From Bacteroidota bacterium (GTDB taxonomy: Bacteria > Bacteroidota > Bacteroidia > Chitinophagales > Saprospiraceae), in contig JAKQHM010000013.1 in assembly GCA_029572935.1 (NCBI GenBank), positions 1-42,629 of the forward strand: a DNA stretch of 42,629 bases, read 5' to 3'. The translations under genes and the position numbers were made by a program. A model generated the notes under the pieces. It made no database searches and was not told the origin of the DNA. It saw nothing but the letters and a program-made list of their open reading frames with translations. This document shows positions 16,750 to 25,083 of this stretch, in pieces; position 1 is the first letter of the stretch; each line of letters starts with the position of its first letter.

Positions 16750-17780
16750 TGTTCAAAACAAATAAGATCACGTGGCGCAGCCCTTCCAACATAGCCATTG
16801 TGAAGTACTGGGGCAAGCAGGGAAAGCAGATACCCATGAATCCCTCTTTAAGTTTTACCCTCGACCATTGCCATACAGAAACCAGCGTGAGCTGGGAACT
16901 GAATTCAGGCGGAGGAATTCAATTTTTATACGATGGACAGCCACATCCCACATTTGCTGAAAAGGTGAAGAAATATATTTCAGGTCTGCAATTGCCCTGG
17001 ATGGATGATCTGGCTCTCGTCATTGATAGTAAAAACAACTTCCCCCATTCCGCAGGGATCGCCTCTTCTGCTTCTGCCATGAGCGCTTTGGCTCTTTGCC
17101 TCGTGAGTCTGGAAGAGGAATTGAATGGAAAGGGATTGGACATTTGTCAATTCAGAACCCGAGCATCGGAACTGGCGAGACTGGGAAGCGGATCTGCCTG
17201 CAGGTCTGTGTATCCGGAAGCTTCCCTTTGGGGCCAGACGGATGAAGTTCCTTATTCTTCGGATCTTTTTGGCATTGATTGGTCCGGCGATCTGGCTCCG
17301 GAATTTAAAGAAGTTTCAGATTGGATCTTCATTGTGAGTGCCTCGGAAAAATCTGTTTCCTCCACCGCAGGGCACAAACTGATGGAGCACCATATCTACC
17401 GCGAAGGAAGGATCGCCCAGGCCAGGCAAAACCTGAACCATCTGATCCCTGCACTCCGGAAGGGAGACTGGGTTTCTTTTATTCAAATATGCGAAGAGGA
17501 AGCTTTGAGTCTGCATGGATTGATGATGAGTTCAAGACCTTCTTATGTTCTGCTGGAACCGGATTCTCTGAGAATCATTCATGCGGTGCGCCAATTCAGG
17601 GAGCAAAGCGGTTTGCCGGTCACTTTCACCATAGATGCAGGACCCAATATTCATCTTTTATTCGAAAGCAAATACGAATCTGCCGTGCAGGAATTCGTGT
17701 CTCGTGAACTCGAAGATTTTATCTGGCCTGGAAAAATTATTAAGGATAAGATGGGCAAGGGGCCAGAACGCATCAGTTAA
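16746..17780 (+). CDS. mvaD: Diphosphomevalonate decarboxylase
   Basis: The last step of the mevalonate pathway: ATP-dependent decarboxylation of mevalonate diphosphate to isopentenyl diphosphate. The 344-residue GHMP-fold enzyme has the N-terminal SNIAIVKYWGKQ and MNPSLSFTL motifs. It also has the ATP-binding loop FPHSAGIASSASAMSALA and the GSGSACRS loop typical of this decarboxylase. The start overlaps the preceding stop (ATGATG at 16746; either ATG could serve). Together with the GYDIA kinase and the prenyl synthetase 12-14 kb away, it indicates that this organism makes isoprenoids through mevalonate. Confidence 0.93.
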   Translation: MMFKTNKITWRSPSNIAIVKYWGKQGKQIPMNPSLSFTLDHCHTETSVSWELNSGGGIQFLYDGQPHPTFAEKVKKYISGLQLPWMDDLALVIDSKNNFPHSAGIASSASAMSALALCLVSLEEELNGKGLDICQFRTRASELARLGSGSACRSVYPEASLWGQTDEVPYSSDLFGIDWSGDLAPEFKEVSDWIFIVSASEKSVSSTAGHKLMEHHIYREGRIAQARQNLNHLIPALRKGDWVSFIQICEEEALSLHGLMMSSRPSYVLLEPDSLRIIHAVRQFREQSGLPVTFTIDAGPNIHLLFESKYESAVQEFVSRELEDFIWPGKIIKDKMGKGPERIS

Positions 17781-17865
17781 AAATAATTTATGGATGTGGC
17801 ATATTTTAGTCGGAAAGGAGAAAGTTGAATTGAATAAAAGGGATCATTTGATCCAAACTGAAATG

Positions 17866-17873
17866 TATCTTTT
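17866..17873 (+). promoter_or_regulatory. Possible -7 box of the rhodanese lipoprotein gene
   Basis: TATCTTTT is one base from consensus and lies 9 bp upstream of the TTG start at 17883. A TTTG sits about 15 bp further upstream, a little closer than usual. Confidence 0.3.
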
Positions 17874-17882
17874 CACGGAAGT

Positions 17883-18452
17883 TTGAAACAAGAAAAAAAA
17901 TTGAATTTGATCGAGAAATATAAAATTTTTGTTGTTGGCATCCAATTATTGATTTCAGGTTTTTGGTTTGGTTGTTCCCACGGACAGAAAGCAGAGTCCC
18001 CGCCGGTCAGGGACAAGAAATACGCCATGACTTTGTCCAATCTTTTATCTCATTCCGTACCGGAGATCGGAGTGAATGAAGTGTATGCATCCCGGGAAAA
18101 ATTTCTTCTGTTGGACACAAGGGAAAAAAATGAATTTCAGCTCAGCAGAATTGAGCATGCCATCTGGGTAGGATTCGATGATTTTAATTTGGAAAGGGTC
18201 CGCAATCTGGATAAAAACAAACCCGTCGTGTGTTATTGCAGCGTCGGTTACCGAAGTGAAAAGGTTTGCGAAAAATTGAAGCAGGCCGGATTCAGAGATG
18301 TGAAAAATCTTTACGGAAGTATTTTTGAATGGGTCAATCAGGGTTATCCCCTGGTAGATCAAAATGGCAGACCCACTGATAGTTTGCATGTCTATTCCCG
18401 CAGCTGGGGCAAGTTCGTCACCCAGCCCAAGATCAGGAAGGTATACAAATAA
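17883..18452 (+). CDS. Rhodanese-domain lipoprotein
   Basis: The product has 189 residues. The start is a TTG at 17883; no ATG gives the full signal sequence. A hydrophobic stretch (residues 15-30) ends in FGC, a probable lipobox, so the rhodanese would be tethered outside the inner membrane. The domain has FLLLDTREKNEFQ, the active-site loop CYCSVGYRSEKV and the conserved end VKNLYGSIFEWVNQGYPLVD. A further segment (SLHVYSRSWGKFV) is typical of the Bacteroidota subgroup. It converges on a TauE/SafE sulfite-exporter-type gene 39 bp away, a common partner of exported rhodaneses. Confidence 0.85.
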   Translation: MKQEKKLNLIEKYKIFVVGIQLLISGFWFGCSHGQKAESPPVRDKKYAMTLSNLLSHSVPEIGVNEVYASREKFLLLDTREKNEFQLSRIEHAIWVGFDDFNLERVRNLDKNKPVVCYCSVGYRSEKVCEKLKQAGFRDVKNLYGSIFEWVNQGYPLVDQNGRPTDSLHVYSRSWGKFVTQPKIRKVYK

Positions 18453-18491
18453 TCAAAAGGAAATGTACTTAAGGAATGAAATCGCGATGGA

Positions 18492-19268
18492 TCAGACCCA
18501 TCCGAGGACCATCATCAATCCGAAAACCATCAGCAAGGCAGCAATGATTTTCCTGAACAGAGGCAGCGTGAGTTTTTGAAGAAAATATCTTCCGGACCAG
18601 GCTCCTGCAAAGGCAGCCAGACAGGCCAGACCGACCACCGGATAATCAATGTGAGTCCATGCCGGTCCGGTAGCATAAAAACCTATGCGCACCAGATCGA
18701 CCATACAGGCAATGACGACACCTGTGCCGATCATAGCCTCTTTACTCATTTTTGTGCCGACCAGAAAAAGAGTTCTCAGTGCCCCCTGGTGACCCGACAA
18801 GCCTCCAAAAAATCCACTCAGTAAACCTCCTACCGGAAGCCAGAATTTTCCATTTGAAAATGCGGTTTTCCATTCTGCCCACTCCAGCCAGGCAAACAAC
18901 ACCAGCAGGGACCCAATGATTATTTTCATCCAGTTGGTCTGAAAGCTGACATTCATCCATTCAAACTGTACCAGGGTGGAGTCAGTTGCCAGAACTCCGA
19001 GCAACCATGCACCTGCAAAGGCAGCCAGGGCTGAAGGTATCCCAAACAGAAAGACCATTTCCCGGGACGCATATTGCCAGGTGAGATGAAGCTTAAACAG
19101 GTTGTTGAGCAGATGAACCAATGCAGTCATGCCAATGGCAACCGGAAGGTCGAAAAAAAGACTGAAAACAGGGAGGAGAAGCGTGCCCAAACCAAATCCA
19201 GAGAAAAAAGTCAAAAGAGAACCTCCAAAACAAACGAAACAGATCAGAATCAGATGGCTTGGTTCCAT
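18492..19268 (-). CDS. TauE/SafE family permease
   Basis: A 258-residue integral membrane protein with about eight hydrophobic segments. It has the family's N-terminal GGSLLTFFSGFGLGTLLLP and the central repeat GGLLSGFFGGLSGHQGALRT, which together form the duplicated TauE/SafE fold. Family members move sulfite, sulfonates or other organic anions, often outward. The nearby rhodanese lipoprotein makes a sulfur compound the likely substrate, but this is inference. Confidence 0.88.
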   Translation of the reverse strand: MEPSHLILICFVCFGGSLLTFFSGFGLGTLLLPVFSLFFDLPVAIGMTALVHLLNNLFKLHLTWQYASREMVFLFGIPSALAAFAGAWLLGVLATDSTLVQFEWMNVSFQTNWMKIIIGSLLVLFAWLEWAEWKTAFSNGKFWLPVGGLLSGFFGGLSGHQGALRTLFLVGTKMSKEAMIGTGVVIACMVDLVRIGFYATGPAWTHIDYPVVGLACLAAFAGAWSGRYFLQKLTLPLFRKIIAALLMVFGLMMVLGWV

Positions 19269-19302
19269 AAATAATTGTTTTCGTTTCTGCCGGAAGGGTG
19301 CA

Positions 19303-19665
19303 CTAAAAGATATTTCTGTATAAAAAGAAAAGTATAAGCAAGATAATCACGATCCCCATTCCCATCATCATCAGGTTTAGTTCCTCCCTCGCCTGTTTTC
19401 GGATCGAAAGGTTATAGGGGGTATCAGTTTCCGTATCTACGGTGAGGGAATATTCATATTGCTCTGAAATTTTTTGTATCCGGAGATGCATGAATTCCCT
19501 TCCAATGTAAAAATGGTAATCTTTACTTTGCTTTATCTTGAAGTCAATGATCATGATTGCATTGTTGAGGTAGACCATTAAATTTCCGGACTCCTCTCCA
19601 TGATAAAGACCCAGCGTGTATTCTACACCTGATATGTCCTTCATATGCCAGACCTGCTGAGCCAT
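19303..19665 (-). CDS. Small protein with C-terminal membrane anchor, unknown
   Basis: The product has 120 residues. It has no signal peptide. The first about 95 residues look like a small all-beta domain (GVEYTLGLYHGEESGNLMVYLNN, then QYEYSLTVDTETDTPYNLSI). A single hydrophobic C-terminal helix (residues 98-116) would anchor it with the domain in the cytoplasm. I do not recognise the family. A possible -7 box (TATCTTTA on the minus strand, 19684-19691) lies 18 bp upstream of the ATG. Confidence 0.65.
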   Translation of the reverse strand: MAQQVWHMKDISGVEYTLGLYHGEESGNLMVYLNNAIMIIDFKIKQSKDYHFYIGREFMHLRIQKISEQYEYSLTVDTETDTPYNLSIRKQAREELNLMMMGMGIVIILLILFFLYRNIF

Positions 19666-19747
19666 TGAACCCTTTGATGCCTGTAAAGATAAGTTTTCGG
19701 ACTAAATGGATGCTTACAATAAATCCATCGATTTCTAGCAGGCTGAT

Positions 19748-19755
19748 TAGTTTTG
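19748..19755 (+). promoter_or_regulatory. -7 box of the SDR gene
   Basis: TAGTTTTG is a full match to TAnnTTTG, 21 bp upstream of the ATG at 19777. It is divergent to the gene at 19303-19665. Confidence 0.5.
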
Positions 19756-19776
19756 CGGGTAGACAAAACTTAAGAT

Positions 19777-20565
19777 ATGACCGGATTGAATCTGAGTGGC
19801 AAAAGAGCATTGGTGTGTGGTGCAAGCAAAGGGATTGGTAAATCCGTGGCACTTGCCCTGGCCGGACATGGTGCCATAGTCACTGTGCTTGCGCGGGATG
19901 CAGCCCAGCTCAATAAAGTGTTGGTTGAATTGCCCAAACCCGAAGATCAGGACCACGATTCCATCGTCGCGGATATGTCCGACACGGGGTCCCTGCTGGA
20001 GATGATCACCAGATTGACCTCCCTGAGGGATTATGAAATTCTGATCAACAATACAGGTGGACCTGCTTCCGGCAGATTGGAACTGGCCACGATTCCTGCC
20101 TTTGAAAGTGCTTTCCGGCAACATGTACTGGCTGCGCACACCCTGATGCAGGGAGTGGTTCCGGGAATGAAAAAAAAGGCTTATGGAAGAATCGTCAATA
20201 TTCTGTCCACATCAGTCAAGCAGCCCCTGGACAACCTGGGAGTCTCTAATACCATTCGCGCAGCCATGGCCAACTGGTCCAAAACACTGGCCAACGAACT
20301 GGCATCTTCTGGCATCACGGTCAACAATATTTTGCCGGGGGCAACAGCCACCGACCGTTTAAATGAGATCATTGCAAAAGAGTCAGGACATCAGAATACC
20401 GATCCGGAAATGATTGCAGCTCGCATGAGGATTAATATACCGATGGGCAGGTTTGCAGAATCAGAGGAGATTGCGGCCGCCGTGCTCTTTCTGGCATCTC
20501 CTATGGCCTCCTACATCACTGGTATCAACTTACCCGTGGATGGTGGAAGGACGCGTTGTCTGTAA
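19777..20565 (+). CDS. Short-chain dehydrogenase/reductase with altered active site
   Basis: A 262-residue Rossmann-fold SDR. The cofactor loop is GASKGIGKSV, and NNTGGP replaces the usual NNAG. The strand-5 serine is present (NILSTSVKQP). Where normal SDRs have YxxxK, this protein reads LGVSNTIRAAM, so the tyrosine position is serine and the lysine position is arginine. The C-terminal end INLPVDGGRTRCL is normal. I recall a subgroup of SDRs with the same SVKQP/LSNxxR pattern, so this is probably a family trait and not damage. Substrate and chemistry are unknown, and it may not use the standard Tyr-Lys mechanism. Confidence 0.85.
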   Translation: MTGLNLSGKRALVCGASKGIGKSVALALAGHGAIVTVLARDAAQLNKVLVELPKPEDQDHDSIVADMSDTGSLLEMITRLTSLRDYEILINNTGGPASGRLELATIPAFESAFRQHVLAAHTLMQGVVPGMKKKAYGRIVNILSTSVKQPLDNLGVSNTIRAAMANWSKTLANELASSGITVNNILPGATATDRLNEIIAKESGHQNTDPEMIAARMRINIPMGRFAESEEIAAAVLFLASPMASYITGINLPVDGGRTRCL

Positions 20566-20597
20566 AAATCAATAGGTAGCTTAGCACCTTCTGCGGA

Positions 20598-21053
20598 TCA
20601 GAACTGAAAATCCGATTTTCTGGATTCGTACATGAATATGGTCAGTGCGGATGCAATCAAAACGACATTCTTAATGATATACTGACCGGTAAGGGTTAAG
20701 ACAAAGTCGCCCTGCCATGTTTCCCTGGGAAGGAAAATCAAAGGCAAAAACGTGGTGAACATTTGCGCACAAAAGAGGAAAAATGCCATACGTGTAAATT
20801 GTGGAAAGAGCCAAAGAATGCCGATCAGACATTCGAATAGACCCAGCAACATCACAAAGCTGTCCAGGCCTACCCATTGGGAAATGGTGGCAGCATACAA
20901 AGACTTCACCAATCCTTCTGCTGGCGATACCGCAATGACTTTAAGGAAACCAAACCAGAAAAATACAATGCTCAGCGAAAAGCGATTGATGAAAATGATC
21001 AGTTCGGTGGTATCTGTCGGGGCTTTGGTGAGTTGAATGCTTTGAATTTTCAT
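20598..21053 (-). CDS. DoxX-like four-helix membrane protein
   Basis: A 151-residue protein with four hydrophobic segments (about 20-40, 62-80, 85-102, 122-140). The first helix carries FFWFGFLKVIAVSPAEGLV, and the second and third carry LLGLFECLIGILWLFPQ. This fits the DoxX/YkgB (DUF417) membrane families, which are linked to redox or stress functions but lack a defined reaction. A -7-like box (TAACTTCG on the minus strand, 21075-21082) lies 21 bp upstream. Confidence 0.75.
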   Translation of the reverse strand: MKIQSIQLTKAPTDTTELIIFINRFSLSIVFFWFGFLKVIAVSPAEGLVKSLYAATISQWVGLDSFVMLLGLFECLIGILWLFPQFTRMAFFLFCAQMFTTFLPLIFLPRETWQGDFVLTLTGQYIIKNVVLIASALTIFMYESRKSDFQF

Positions 21054-21074
21054 GAGTTGAGTTGATTAGATAAG

Positions 21075-21082
21075 CGAAGTTA
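21075..21082 (-). promoter_or_regulatory. -7 box of the DoxX-like gene
   Basis: The minus strand reads TAACTTCG, one base from TAnnTTTG, 21 bp upstream of the ATG at 21053. Confidence 0.35.
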
Positions 21083-21496
21083 GGGATTCGGGTATGTTCA
21101 CTTTCTGATGGATTGACCAAACTGGCCGAATGATGGATGAATCCACCATCCCGCTACACCAGTACATCCCTGCCCAGGAGCCCTTGATTTAACTGCAAAG
21201 CCGGGGAAGGGGTCCTGTCCTTTCTTCAAATCAATCCAGTTGAAATCCGTGAGAAGCTTAGATCATTAGATTCCTGTCTTACATTTTGAATATTTTATAT
21301 CAAAAAATGAGGTATTTACAAATATAATTTTTTCATAATTTAATAAACCGACAGACTCAACTTTTCTGTCGCAGTAAATCCCTGATTCATTCGCATGATC
21401 ATGGGAATTCTGATCATTTAATTAGGCCATGAGCCAGCTTTGCGGAGACAGAAGCAGATTTTTCTTTAATATTACGGCTCAAACAATCGCGAAAAG
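21083..21496. other. Intergenic stretch with an inverted repeat
   Basis: About 410 bp without a gene between divergent units. The left half is mixed in composition and the centre is AT-rich. ATGATCA (21395-21401) and TGATCAT (21411-21417) form a 7-bp inverted repeat about 80 bp before the YitT start, a possible operator. No convincing promoter box was found for the YitT gene. Confidence 0.35.
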
Positions 21497-22390
21497 ATGA
21501 GTCAGCACAACCGGCATGATCATGTTGACTGGAAACAGATATTTTCATTTCATTCGATTCTCTTCACATTGGCCGGGGTCTTGCTGGCGTCCGTGGCATT
21601 TAAGGGATTTATGATCCCAAACAAATTTATCGATGGAGGGATCACAGGTCTTTCCATCGTTTTGCACGAGATTTTTCATTTGAACGTCAGTTTACTGTTG
21701 GTCTTGCTAAACCTGCCTTTTGTGTATATTGGGTATCTCAAAATTGGTAAGACCTTTGCACTGCAAACCAGCCTTGCCATCCTTTTGCTGGCCCTTGTCA
21801 TACAGTTTTTGGAAATAGAACCCATCACCCACGACAAAGTGCTCATTGCGGTTTTTGGTGGATTTCTCATAGGTCTGGGAATAGGTCTCGTGATCAAAGG
21901 AGGAGGAGTGATTGATGGCGTGGAGGTGCTCGCAGATTATACCAATAAAAAAGTAGGTTTTACGACCAGTGAGATCGTGATGCTCTTTAACTCAGGCACC
22001 ATTTTGGCAGTAGCGTATTTTTTTGGTTGGGAGGCAGGCATGTACAGTATTCTGACTTACTTTACCGCCATGAAAACCTCCGACTACGTAGTGGACGGGT
22101 TTGAGGAGTACACGGCGCTGACAGTGATCAGTGGGCATTTTGAAGAGATCAAATCTGTGATCGTCAATGATTTTGGGAAAGCCATCACCGTATACAATGG
22201 CCAGAGAGGCTATCTTCCCGGCAGTTTCGATGTAAAGCACGACACCCAGATCATTATGACCATTGTCACGCGGATCGAAATTCACCAGATCAAAAATGCC
22301 ATATACGCCACAGATCCTTTCGCATTTATCTATATATCCAGCATCAAGGAAGTGTCCGGTGGTTTGGTCAAGAAAAAAAGGAAACACTGA
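21497..22390 (+). CDS. YitT family membrane protein
   Basis: A 297-residue protein with an N-terminal membrane domain of five to six helices (residues about 15-200) and a C-terminal soluble DUF2179 domain (about 210-290). The membrane part has the family's GFMIPNKFIDGGITGLSIVL and GVIDGVEVLADYTNKK motifs, and the DUF2179 part has GQRGYLPG and the FIYISSIKEVSGG end. The function of YitT proteins is poorly defined; transport has been suggested. It stands alone. Confidence 0.9.
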   Translation: MSQHNRHDHVDWKQIFSFHSILFTLAGVLLASVAFKGFMIPNKFIDGGITGLSIVLHEIFHLNVSLLLVLLNLPFVYIGYLKIGKTFALQTSLAILLLALVIQFLEIEPITHDKVLIAVFGGFLIGLGIGLVIKGGGVIDGVEVLADYTNKKVGFTTSEIVMLFNSGTILAVAYFFGWEAGMYSILTYFTAMKTSDYVVDGFEEYTALTVISGHFEEIKSVIVNDFGKAITVYNGQRGYLPGSFDVKHDTQIIMTIVTRIEIHQIKNAIYATDPFAFIYISSIKEVSGGLVKKKRKH

Positions 22391-22712
22391 GTCTTTTGGT
22401 TAGGGTAAATCAGAAAATTAAAAAAAATGCAGGTCTTAATTTCTGTGAAAGATCCAATCGAATACTGCAATTTCTGTTTGCGCGACTCCTGTTTATTCAA
22501 TCAAAAACCAGTTGATTCTGATTTGCAATCATTATGCTGGGGAGAATCCTTGATTCCTGAATGATTTATATGATAGTATGGAGCTTTTTATAACGACCGA
22601 TGGATAGTTGTTTTCAATTTTGAAACCCATAAAGACAAACCGATTGAATTGAAGATGAAAAGATATGCGGGACCCAAATCACTACATTCCATCATTTAGT
22701 ATTCTGGATTAG
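22391..22712. other. Intergenic stretch, nothing recognised
   Basis: This 322-bp AT-rich gap holds no open frame, strong hairpin or consensus -7 box that I can support. Confidence 0.4.
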
Positions 22713-23315
22713 ATGCGATCCATCAAAAAACTGAAATCATTTGTGATCCAAAAACTGGAGAAGGAACTACCTCCCCAATTGAGTTATCATGGGGCGCATC
22801 ATACCTTGCATGTATTGGATGTATGCAACCAATATATAAAGCGATATTATATCAGAGATCAGGAGGCTCTTCTGATCAGGACAGCAGCTTTGATGCACGA
22901 TACAGGTATCATCGTCAATTATTCAAATCACGAAGAAGCATCTGTAAAACTTGCCTGTGAATGGTTGCCTTCATGGGGTTATACAGAGTCAGATCTGAAT
23001 AAAATAGAAGGTATGGTAATGGCTACCCGGATACCACAGCACCCCACAAACCTATCTGAAATGATACTCTGTGATTCGGATCTGGATTATTTAGGTACGG
23101 ATCGGTTTTATGAGATAGGAGAAACCCTTTTCAAAGAACTGATGACATTCGATTTAGTGCGCAGTGAGGAAGAATGGGACAGACTGCAGCTTAAATTTTT
23201 AAACAATCATCGTTACCATACTTCATTTGCCCAAAAGTACCGCGAACCTGTAAAGAGGCGACATCTCAGGGAAATCATGGATAAATGGGGATGGAGCGAG
23301 GGCGTGATAAATTGA
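22713..23315 (+). CDS. HD-domain phosphohydrolase-like protein
   Basis: A 200-residue cytoplasmic protein with the HD-fold metal-site residues in order: YHGAHHTLHVLDV (first histidine), AALMHDTGII (HD pair), NHEEASVKLA, and DSDLDYLG (late aspartate). Such proteins hydrolyse phosphoester bonds, often in nucleotides. The gene-specific substrate is not clear. The short C-terminal part (KYREPVKRRHLREIMDKWGW) is helical and basic. It is a stand-alone HD domain, without the partner domains of RelA/SpoT or GdpP. Confidence 0.85.
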   Translation: MRSIKKLKSFVIQKLEKELPPQLSYHGAHHTLHVLDVCNQYIKRYYIRDQEALLIRTAALMHDTGIIVNYSNHEEASVKLACEWLPSWGYTESDLNKIEGMVMATRIPQHPTNLSEMILCDSDLDYLGTDRFYEIGETLFKELMTFDLVRSEEEWDRLQLKFLNNHRYHTSFAQKYREPVKRRHLREIMDKWGWSEGVIN

Positions 23316-23345
23316 AATGACTATCTTACACTTCAATTCTTTTTT

Positions 23346-24290
23346 ATGAAAACTGGATTACGGGTCATTTTTTTCTCTCTGGTCTTTTTAGGCATTGAGT
23401 TAAGAAGCCAGAATTCGCTGCCCAACGGTTCGCTGGAAGAATGGAGAAGATCGGCAAACAACCGTTATGATGAACCTTCGGACGGAGTCTGGGCGACGCC
23501 CAACAGGGCACTGGACTTTGCTTTGCCCGGGAATATTCCTGTAGCACCGGTTCAAAAAGTGGACGATGCTCAGGATGGTCAGTGGGCTGTGCTTTTGCAT
23601 ACCTCTCAGATCTTTGGGATATTGATGCCTGGGACACTTTTTACCGGCAAGTTCAACCTTTCGGTGAGTAATCCCGATCCGGTTTCAGCCATTCAGCTTG
23701 GGACGCCATTTGATTTCCGACCTTCCCGCTTCACGGGATATTTTAAATACAAACCTGTTTTGGGTGATTCCTGTCTCATGTACGCTCTGTTGACACGTTA
23801 TAATGCTCAGTCAAAATCAACGGATACGGTAGGAATAGCGCAGCAGATCATCAGGCAGGAGGTTACGGAATATACTGCATTCGATCTTCCATTTGATTAC
23901 AGGAGTACAGACAAACCCGATTCCATAAGAGTGGTCTTTACCTCCAGTGCCAATGGCAACAACCTCAAAGGGCAACCAGGAAGCAGAATGTGGGTAGACA
24001 ATGTCGCTTTGTTGGCTCCGAATGGTACAGTTAAATTGTTGATGCCTGAAGTGAAAATCAACTGGGGTCCCAATCCTACCTCCAAAAGACTGGCTATTTC
24101 TTCAGACTCAGATCTCAAATCTGTTCAGATACGGATCACTACGCTGGAGGGTATCCTGGTTTCTTCCTTTTCATTTCCGGTTTTCCATTCACAGGATCTG
24201 GAACTTCCTGATTTGACACCAGGGATCTATTGTTTGAGTTTGCTTTCTGAAAACAGACTGATGGCAACAGAGTGGATTGAAATTTTCTAG
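23346..24290 (+). CDS. Exported PCMD-like protein with a diverged T9SS-type tail
   Basis: The product has 314 residues with a signal peptide (cleavage near LRSQ). The mature part begins NSLPNGSLEEW and holds a jelly-roll-like domain of the putative carbohydrate metabolism (PCMD) type: SRFTGYFKYKPVLGDSC, then FDLPFDYRSTDKPDSIRVVFTSSANG and GSRMWVDNVAL. From about residue 237 the sequence resembles a type A T9SS sorting domain (INWGPNPTSKRLAIS, then LPDLTPGIYCLSLL), but the basic tail is replaced by TEWIEIF. Carbohydrate binding is inference. The next gene, for an outer-membrane barrel, follows after 8 bp. Confidence 0.75.
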   Translation: MKTGLRVIFFSLVFLGIELRSQNSLPNGSLEEWRRSANNRYDEPSDGVWATPNRALDFALPGNIPVAPVQKVDDAQDGQWAVLLHTSQIFGILMPGTLFTGKFNLSVSNPDPVSAIQLGTPFDFRPSRFTGYFKYKPVLGDSCLMYALLTRYNAQSKSTDTVGIAQQIIRQEVTEYTAFDLPFDYRSTDKPDSIRVVFTSSANGNNLKGQPGSRMWVDNVALLAPNGTVKLLMPEVKINWGPNPTSKRLAISSDSDLKSVQIRITTLEGILVSSFSFPVFHSQDLELPDLTPGIYCLSLLSENRLMATEWIEIF

Positions 24291-24298
24291 GAGGCTCC

Positions 24299-25024
24299 AT
24301 GAAAATTATTCAGTACTTCTTTCTTTTCGGTTTTTTAAGTTTACCTGCCATAGGCCAAAAAGTCGATTACCGCATTTCGAGCGGGTTCATTTTTGGGGCG
24401 CCCATTCCCGACAGAGTACATATGGATTCCAGGGGATGGCCAGGAATCATGCCGCAGGCGGGTGTGGAGATGCGTTTTAAAATTTCAAATCCTTTGCAAC
24501 TCAGTTTAGGAGTTTTACTGTCTCCAAAATTTGCCCGGTTCTCTTCTTCTTTCAGCGATGTCATTCTCGAAGAGAAAGTGATCTGGATCGCTGGCGTGCC
24601 GGTAGATACGGCATGGATCGAAACTTTTTTTTCGGGAAAAGCACGGGGTTCCTTTCGCAATACATATCTGGAAATTCCGGTCAGATTGGAACTGAAGACT
24701 GGGAAATGGCAAATTGGGGCGGGACCCTTTCTTGCTCCCTTGCTCTATGCCTCCAATAAAGTCGTGGCAGAAGGTGTGGTGGGATTTTCCGTTCCTCCTG
24801 ATTCCACCACCCGTCGCATGAATCATGCAAATCTGATCCGCAGATGGGATTACGGTATTTCATTGGCCGCCTCTTATAAAATATTCAGGAAGACGGAAAT
24901 TTACCTTCATTATCACGGCAGTTTACCCCATATCTACAGTGCAGAAGTAGAAGGTCTGGATGGAAAATTAAGGAATATGAATTTATCCGTCGGCTTAAAC
25001 TGGAGTTTTTCAAAAAGGAGTTAA
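24299..25024 (+). CDS. Outer-membrane beta-barrel protein
   Basis: The product has 241 residues with a signal peptide (cleavage near AIGQ). The body is a run of alternating strands typical of PorT-like eight-stranded barrels: PQAGVEMRFKISNPLQLSLGV, LEIPVRLELKTGKWQIGAG, YGISLAASYKIFRKTEIYL and NMNLSVGLNWSF. The C-terminus ends FSKRS, so the usual terminal aromatic sits four residues in. It is cotranscribed with the PCMD-like protein. A partner role at the cell surface is likely but not shown. Confidence 0.8.
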   Translation: MKIIQYFFLFGFLSLPAIGQKVDYRISSGFIFGAPIPDRVHMDSRGWPGIMPQAGVEMRFKISNPLQLSLGVLLSPKFARFSSSFSDVILEEKVIWIAGVPVDTAWIETFFSGKARGSFRNTYLEIPVRLELKTGKWQIGAGPFLAPLLYASNKVVAEGVVGFSVPPDSTTRRMNHANLIRRWDYGISLAASYKIFRKTEIYLHYHGSLPHIYSAEVEGLDGKLRNMNLSVGLNWSFSKRS

Positions 25025-25083
25025 CAGGCAGAATTCTTATGGAACTTTGTCTCAATGACTGGATAGGAACAAGGAGAATCTTC

